From Intestinimonas massiliensis (ex Afouda et al. 2020) (lineage in GTDB: Bacteria; Bacillota; Clostridia; Oscillospirales; Oscillospiraceae): 64,000 nucleotides of DNA. The notes beneath the pieces are model-generated. The model was not told the DNA's origin and ran no database searches. It saw only the letters and a program-made list of their open reading frames with translations. Below are positions 59,203 through 64,000 of the stretch, piece after piece (position 1 is the first letter of the stretch; each line of letters begins with the position of its first letter). The DNA lies in the NCBI RefSeq assembly GCF_900626285.1, contig NZ_LR131147.1, positions 1,735,654-1,799,653 on the forward strand, read 5' to 3'. The position numbers and the translations under genes were made by a program.

Positions 59203-60615
59203 TCAGGCCATCAGGGCCAGGAAAAAGCTCTTGAACTTGTCCCAGTAGCCCACGACGAAGATGATCAGTACGATGATGGGCAGGATGTAGGTGAAGTACA
59301 CCCGGAACCGGGCGGGAAATCTGACGCCCTTGCCCTGGTCGGCCTCGGCCAGGAAGTTGTCAAAGCCCCAGGCATATTTTTTGGACACGCAGCAGAACAG
59401 CAGGTAGATCACAGAGCCCAGGGGCAGCAGGTTGTTGCTCACCAGGAAGTCCTCAAAGTCCATGACCCCCATGCCCAGCAGCTTGACCCCGGACCACAGG
59501 TTGTTGCCCAGCAGGCAGGGCAGGCTCAGCAGGAAGATGAGCGCCAGGTTGGCCGCCACCGCCTTCTTCCGGGACATGCCCCACTTGTCCATCCAGCAGG
59601 CCAGGATATTCTCAAACACGGCAGTGACGGTGGACAGGGCGGCAAAGAACAGGAACACAAAGAACAGGGCGCCCCACAGCCGTCCGCCGGGCATGGCGTT
59701 GAACACGTTGGGCAGGGTGACAAAGATCAGGTTGGAGCCCTGGTCGGGGCTGATGCCGAAGGCGAAGGCGGAGGGGAAGATGATCAGGCCGGCCACAAAG
59801 GCCACGCAGGTATCCAGAACACCTACGTTGATGGTCTCCCCGAACAGCCGCCGGTCCTTGCCGATGTAGCTGCCGAAAATAGCCATGGCGCCGATGCCCA
59901 GGCTCAGGGTAAAGAAGGCCTGTCCCATGGCGGCGTACACCGCCTCGCCCAGCCGGAAGCCGCCGTCGGCGTTGTACATCAGGTTGTGGAAGTTGGGCAC
60001 CAGGTAGAACTTCAGGCCGGCCACCGCCCCGGGCAGGGTCACCGCCCGGACGGCCAGCACCACCAGCAGGGCCAGTAGGCAGAGCATCATGAACTTGTTG
60101 ACCTTCTCCACGCCGTTCTGCAGGCCCCGGCTGCAGATCACCATACCCAGCACCACCACGATGGCCATAAAGAGCACCTGGATGCCCGGGGTAGCCACCA
60201 TATTGCCAAAGGCATTGGCCACACCCGCCTGGTCCAGGCCCTCAAACTGGCCGGCGGCAATTTTGAAGAAGTACAGCAGCAGCCAGCCGGCGATGGTGGT
60301 GTAGTACATCATCAGCAGGTAGTTGCCCGCCATGCCGAACCAGCCGTACCAGTGCCACTTGGTGCCTTTGGGCTCCAGCTCCTGGAAGGAGACAATAATG
60401 CTCTTCCGGCTGGCCCGGCCCACGGCAAACTCCATAGCCATGATGGGCAGGCCCATGATCACCAAAAATACCAGATAAATCAGCACAAAGGCCGCGCCGC
60501 CGTACTGCCCCACGATGTAGGGGAAGCGCCAGACGTTGCCCAGGCCGATGGCGCACCCGGCGGAGATGAGCACAAAGCCCAGCCGGGACGCAAAGGTCTC
60601 TCTCTCTTTCAACAC
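59203..60615 (-). CDS. Sodium-dependent transporter (NSS/SNF family)
   Basis: A 470-residue symporter with 11-12 helices that uses a sodium gradient, usually to take up amino acids. The first helix has the diagnostic GFVLISAGCAIGLGNVWRFPYIVGQYGG, and helix 2 has GLPIMAMEFAVGRAS. The start is GTG at 60615, five bases after GGAGGG; a longer in-frame extension lacks this. The substrate is not defined. It is a single-gene unit. Confidence 0.94.
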   Translation of the reverse strand: MLKERETFASRLGFVLISAGCAIGLGNVWRFPYIVGQYGGAAFVLIYLVFLVIMGLPIMAMEFAVGRASRKSIIVSFQELEPKGTKWHWYGWFGMAGNYLLMMYYTTIAGWLLLYFFKIAAGQFEGLDQAGVANAFGNMVATPGIQVLFMAIVVVLGMVICSRGLQNGVEKVNKFMMLCLLALLVVLAVRAVTLPGAVAGLKFYLVPNFHNLMYNADGGFRLGEAVYAAMGQAFFTLSLGIGAMAIFGSYIGKDRRLFGETINVGVLDTCVAFVAGLIIFPSAFAFGISPDQGSNLIFVTLPNVFNAMPGGRLWGALFFVFLFFAALSTVTAVFENILACWMDKWGMSRKKAVAANLALIFLLSLPCLLGNNLWSGVKLLGMGVMDFEDFLVSNNLLPLGSVIYLLFCCVSKKYAWGFDNFLAEADQGKGVRFPARFRVYFTYILPIIVLIIFVVGYWDKFKSFFLALMA

Positions 60616-60711
60616 GATCCCTCCAAAATAAACAGCCTGTTCAGTGTTTCCCACTGACAGACACAGCTATTATCATAGCTGATTTTCGGAGGGCTGTCAA
60701 TGGAGGGAGCG

Positions 60712-60984
60712 TTACAGCCAGTCCTCCACCACGTCCCGCAGGGTCACCGGGGAGACGGTGTTGCGGATGAGCAGCTCCATCAATGCGTCGATCCGGGCGG
60801 GCCGGACGGTGATGTCGGGCACGGCGGCCTCTTCCCCGTCCTCCCCCACTACCTTCACCCCGTAGCTCTCGCAGGACAGTCCGCCGCTTACCGCCATCTC
60901 TCCCACTAGTATGTAGTAGCGGTAGCCGTGAGACCGTCCGTCCTCTCCGGTCTCCCGGCAGGTATCCACCAGCAGCTCTCGCAT
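60712..60984 (-). CDS. Small DUF6514-like protein
   Basis: A 90-residue protein with a beta-rich core (YRYYILVGEMAVSGGLSCESYGVKVVGEDG) and a C-terminal helical region (IDALMELLIRNTVSPVTLRDVVEDWL). The pattern fits a Clostridia-specific small family recorded as DUF6514, an assignment from memory only. The start is ATG with an AAAGGGGAAAGG region upstream. It lies upstream of the NSS gene on the same strand, 96 bases away. Confidence 0.68.
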   Translation of the reverse strand: MRELLVDTCRETGEDGRSHGYRYYILVGEMAVSGGLSCESYGVKVVGEDGEEAAVPDITVRPARIDALMELLIRNTVSPVTLRDVVEDWL

Positions 60985-61102
60985 GTGTCCTTTCCCCTTT
61001 CCGGCTTTCTGTGACTTTATTATACATTATTGGTATAAATTGTAAAGTAATTTCGCTCGGGCACTTTCGTCACAAATCGCCGTCAGGAGACAACATATGG
61101 TA

Positions 61103-61972
61103 TTATTCTGTCGTTTTTTCCGCTTTTGTATACAGCAGGACCGCCCCCAGCACCACCACAGCGCCGGCCAGCTGGAGGGGAGCGGGGATCTCCCCGAACA
61201 GGGGGACCGCCAGGGCGCCGGAGAACACCGGCTCGCACAGCTTGGCCGCCGACACATAGGCGGGGGACAGGTATTTCAGGCACCAGCTGAACAGGCTGTG
61301 GCCCATGAGGGTGCACAGCACCGCCAGCCCCAGACCGATGAGCCACTCCCGGCCGCCGTAGCCTGCCAGCGGCGTACCGGAGCCCGCCGCCATCATCAGC
61401 AGGGCCAAAAAGCAGAACACATAGGTCAGGAAGGTGTAGACGGTGGTGGAGAGGTGTCCTCTCTGTATTTTTCCAATGAGGGTATACAGAGAGACAAAGA
61501 CCGCCGCCGCAAGGGCCAGCACATTGCCGTAGAGCTGGCCCCCCTGACCGCCGCCGGCCACTGCCAGCAGGGCGCTGCCGCCGAAGGCCAGCAGGATGGC
61601 CGCCACCCCCAGAGGCGGGATGCGGCCCTTGAGGAACAGGGCAAAGCCCAGGGCGGTGAAAATGACCTCGGTGGACACCAGCACGGTGGATACCGCCACT
61701 CCGGTCCACTTCAGGGACTCGAACCAGGTGAGGAAGTGGAGGGCCAGGCAGAGGCCGCTGAGAGCGCACAGCAGGACATCCCGCCCCTTGACCCGCAGCA
61801 GCTCACCCCGGAATTTGGTGGCCACCACAGGCAGCAGGAGCAGCACCGTCCAACCCAGCCGGTACACCGCGGTGATCACCGAGGGGGCCTGGGAATAGCG
61901 GACCAGGATGGCGGAAACGGAAACTCCCAGTACCCCCAGCAGCAGGACCGCCCTGGGATGTGCGTCAAACAT
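61103..61972 (-). CDS. EamA/DMT family transporter
   Basis: A 289-residue protein with ten hydrophobic helices in two EamA repeats (about 7-135 and 147-280). Signature-like stretches are VITAVYRLGWTVLLLLPV, LKWTGVAVSTVLVSTEVIFTAL and YVSAAKLCEPVFSGALAVPLFGE. Such proteins export metabolites or amino acids. The substrate is unknown. ATG at 61972 lies 12 bases after GGAGG. It is downstream of etfA but separated by a terminator. Confidence 0.88.
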   Translation of the reverse strand: MFDAHPRAVLLLGVLGVSVSAILVRYSQAPSVITAVYRLGWTVLLLLPVVATKFRGELLRVKGRDVLLCALSGLCLALHFLTWFESLKWTGVAVSTVLVSTEVIFTALGFALFLKGRIPPLGVAAILLAFGGSALLAVAGGGQGGQLYGNVLALAAAVFVSLYTLIGKIQRGHLSTTVYTFLTYVFCFLALLMMAAGSGTPLAGYGGREWLIGLGLAVLCTLMGHSLFSWCLKYLSPAYVSAAKLCEPVFSGALAVPLFGEIPAPLQLAGAVVVLGAVLLYTKAEKTTE

Positions 61973-61998
61973 GGTCTTTCAACTCCTCCGATAGGCAG

Positions 61999-62032
61999 AA
62001 AAGCACCGGCCAGAGATTCTGGCCGGTGCTTT
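61999..62032 (-). terminator. Terminator of the etf operon
   Basis: A 15-bp perfect stem (62000-62014 with 62018-62032), a three-base loop and a minus-strand T-run. It lies 17 bases past the etfA stop codon. Confidence 0.9.
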
Positions 62033-62048
62033 GATTGGAAAAGGGATC

Positions 62049-63077
62049 TTACTTGGCAGCCTTGGCAGCCCGGATAGCCTCGATGAGCATGGGGGTGACC
62101 TTGTACAGGTCGCCGCAGATGCCGTAGGAGGCCACGTCGAAGATGGGGGCGGACTCGTTCTTGTTCACCGCAATGATGCACTCGGAATCCTGCATGCCGG
62201 CCAGGTGCTGGATGGCGCCGGAGATGCCCAGAGCAACATAGATGCGGGGGTGAACGGTCTTGCCGGTCTGACCGACCTGGTGGTCGGCGGACAGCCAACC
62301 GGCGTCAACCACGGCACGGGAGCAGCCCACAACGCCGCCCAGGACGCCAGCCAGCTCCTCAGCCAGCTTGATGCCGCCCTCAACGTCCTTGCTGATGCCG
62401 CGGCCCACGGACACCACTACGTCGGCGCCGATCAGGTCCACCAGCTTCTTGGCGGCCTTCTTGACCTCCAGAACCTCAACATGGATGTCGGACTTGTCCA
62501 GCTTCACGTCCACGTTCTCGATCACGGTCTTGGCAGCGCCGGCCTCGTCGTAGGGCTGGGTCTGCATCACGCCGGGACGCACGGTGGACATCTGGGGACG
62601 GAACCGGGGGCAGATGATGGTGGCCATCAGGTGACCGCCGAAAGCGGGACGGGTCATCTTCAGGTTGGTGTTGCTCTCAAACACCGTGTTGTCCACGTCG
62701 ATGGTAGAAGTAGTTTTCAGGAAAGCCTTGTACTTCTCCACGTCCACATCCAGGTGGGTGCAGTCGGCGGTCAGACCGGTGTGCAGCCGGGCGGCGCAGC
62801 GGGGGCCCAGGTCACGGCCGATGTTGGTGGCGCCGATCAGGAAGATCTCAGGCTTCTTGTCCTCCACCAGGTCGCAGATGACCTTGGTGTAGGCGTCGGT
62901 GGTGTACACGTCCAGCAGCTCGTGGTTGCAGTAGTAGACCTTGTCGGCACCGTAGCCGCCCAGAGCCTTCAGGTACTCCTCCTTGATGTCCTTGCCCAGA
63001 ACCACGCCGCACAGCTCAACGCCCAGGTTGTTGGTCAGCTTGCGGACCTCGCTCAGCAGCTGGTAGCTGGTGGACAT
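62049..63077 (-). CDS. etfA: Electron transfer flavoprotein, alpha subunit
   Basis: A 342-residue subunit that binds FAD with EtfB and carries electrons to or from an acyl-CoA dehydrogenase; in Clostridia such pairs often support flavin-based bifurcation in butyrate formation. The C-terminal FAD domain shows VVSVGRGI, SRAVVDAGWLSADHQVGQTGKTV, PRIYVALGISGAIQHLAGM and an ending motif IVAVNK-like (IIAVNKNESAPIFDVA). The chosen ATG is at 63077; its ribosome binding site is weak (GCAGG). It follows etfB by 96 bases. Confidence 0.95.
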   Translation of the reverse strand: MSTSYQLLSEVRKLTNNLGVELCGVVLGKDIKEEYLKALGGYGADKVYYCNHELLDVYTTDAYTKVICDLVEDKKPEIFLIGATNIGRDLGPRCAARLHTGLTADCTHLDVDVEKYKAFLKTTSTIDVDNTVFESNTNLKMTRPAFGGHLMATIICPRFRPQMSTVRPGVMQTQPYDEAGAAKTVIENVDVKLDKSDIHVEVLEVKKAAKKLVDLIGADVVVSVGRGISKDVEGGIKLAEELAGVLGGVVGCSRAVVDAGWLSADHQVGQTGKTVHPRIYVALGISGAIQHLAGMQDSECIIAVNKNESAPIFDVASYGICGDLYKVTPMLIEAIRAAKAAK

Positions 63078-63173
63078 GATCACGCCTGCTCGCTACTCGC
63101 AGAAATCCCATACGCCCTTGAAGGCGGCGGTTTCTTTACTATCTAAAGCCTTTCTTTGCTCGCCTTTCGCTTC

Positions 63174-63974
63174 TTAGATAATGTGCTTGTCGTTGAGGAT
63201 GGAGACCAGCTGCTCAACCGTCGGAGTGTCGGCGCCCTCCAGCATCATACCGGCGCCCTTCACCGGGGGAGAGAAGGACTTGTACACATTCGTGGGAGAG
63301 CCTTTCAGGCCGATGGTATCCACGTCGATGAGGGGATCGTCCTTCAGAGTCTCATAGTTGTAGATCTCCAGAGGCTTCTGGTAGCACTCCATGATGCCGC
63401 CAACGCTCATGTAACGGGCGTCGTTCAGCTCCTTCACGCAGGTCAGCAGGCAGGGGGTCTGCACCTTGATGGTCATGTAGCCATCCTCCAGCAGACGCTT
63501 CACGGTGACGGCCTTGCCCTCCACCTTGATCTCGGCCACATAGGAGACCTGGGGCAGGTGCAGCTTCTCGGCGATCTGGGGACCCACCTGAGCGGTGTCG
63601 CCGTCGATGGCCTGACGGCCGCAGAACACGATGTCGTCGTCGTCCACGCCGATCTTCTTGATGGCAGCGGCCAGAATCTGGGAAGTGGCGTAAGTATCGG
63701 AACCGCCGAACTCACGGGCGGAGACCAGAACGGCCTCATCGCAGCCCATGGCCAGCAGCTCGCGCAGCATGCCCTCAGCGGGGGCGGGACCCATGGAGAC
63801 CACCACTACCTTGCAGCCGGTGGCGTCCTTGATCCGAAGAGCGGCCTCAACAGCGGCCAGGTCGTCGTGGTTGGTAATGGTGGCCATGGCGGCACGGTCC
63901 ATGGTGCCGTCTTCCTTCACCGCAACCACGCCGGAGGTATCAGGTACCTGCTTGACACAAACGATGCATTTCAT
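63174..63974 (-). CDS. etfB: Electron transfer flavoprotein, beta subunit
   Basis: A 266-residue partner of EtfA. It begins MKCIVCVKQVPDTSG, and has NHDDLAAVEAALRIKD, VSMGPAPA, FCGRQAIDGDTAQVGPQIAEKL and a late KRLLEDGYMTIKVQTPCLLT region, matching the family. GGAGGG lies upstream of the ATG, close to the window edge. The usual companion acyl-CoA dehydrogenase gene would be outside the window. The 96-base gap to etfA holds no gene. Confidence 0.96.
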   Translation of the reverse strand: MKCIVCVKQVPDTSGVVAVKEDGTMDRAAMATITNHDDLAAVEAALRIKDATGCKVVVVSMGPAPAEGMLRELLAMGCDEAVLVSAREFGGSDTYATSQILAAAIKKIGVDDDDIVFCGRQAIDGDTAQVGPQIAEKLHLPQVSYVAEIKVEGKAVTVKRLLEDGYMTIKVQTPCLLTCVKELNDARYMSVGGIMECYQKPLEIYNYETLKDDPLIDVDTIGLKGSPTNVYKSFSPPVKGAGMMLEGADTPTVEQLVSILNDKHII

Positions 63975-64000
63975 ATCGTAATTTTCCCTCCAGGTCCGTT

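Noticed and set aside
1..64000. rRNA and tRNA genes, CRISPR arrays, transposases and prophage genes
   Set aside because: I looked for cloverleaf ends, spaced repeats and DDE or integrase motifs and found none that I could support.

Overview
The window looks like chromosomal DNA of a GC-rich, spore-forming, gut-type Clostridia. The closest fit is probably the Oscillospiraceae (Flavonifractor, Lawsonibacter or Intestinimonas-like), but this is inferred from gene content and not from a database match. The evidence is an alpha/beta-type small acid-soluble spore protein and SpoVT (spore formation), a bile salt hydrolase (gut life), the two-gene iron-sulfur L-serine dehydratase, EtfBA (anaerobic acyl-CoA/butyrate-type metabolism), a CIRCE-controlled htpG, and strong AGGAGG ribosome binding sites with frequent GTG/TTG starts. 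I saw no rRNA, tRNA, CRISPR array, transposase or prophage.

Layout. 1-3.3 kb: the end of mtaB, a convergent FUSC-type membrane protein, and a thyA-folA-NUDIX operon. 3.3-6.2 kb (minus): UDP-galactopyranose mutase, a glycosyltransferase and inorganic pyrophosphatase. 6.3-9.8 kb (minus): spore protein, YibE/F membrane protein and a secreted purple-acid-type phosphatase. 10.1-13.6 kb: a membrane processive-type glycosyltransferase with a structured leader, spoVT and pyruvate kinase. 13.6-21 kb (minus): an MFS transporter / DHHW / MBOAT surface O-acylation set, a VOC protein, serine dehydratase and a ClC channel. 21-26.9 kb: a CNNM/CBS protein, a BspA-like surface protein and an ECF sigma factor with a membrane partner. 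26.9-32.6 kb (minus): ymdB-yhaO-yhaN-lepB-miaA, a compact housekeeping/DNA repair block. 32.7-37.7 kb (plus): four exported proteins (serine hydrolase, CapA-like, two lipoproteins). 37.7-44.5 kb: htpG, a zinc-ribbon membrane protein, a sigma factor fused to a membrane-spanning, Thr-Pro-rich, Ig-like receptor, and a CAP/SLH surface protein. 44.6-52.5 kb: an XRE-membrane regulator, aldehyde dehydrogenase, a collapsed sigma/anti-sigma remnant, a large secreted beta-helix protein and an intact ECF sigma/DUF4179 pair. 52.5-64 kb (mostly minus): bile salt hydrolase, murI-DUF1934-argS, a secreted stalk protein, an NSS sodium symporter, a DMT transporter and etfB-etfA.

The theme linking the accessory regions is surface biology under alternative sigma factors. 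Four ECF-type sigma loci lie within 27 kb, close to exported proteins with Thr-Pro linkers, Ig-like, SLH, copper-amine-oxidase-N or beta-helix domains. The observations most worth following are the one-polypeptide transmembrane sigma factor (40635-42311), a 184-bp structured element flanked by two third-position-diverged copies of the sdaAA 3' end (17930-18158), and a 17-bp perfect hairpin that buries the ribosome binding site of a lipoprotein gene (35183-35243).
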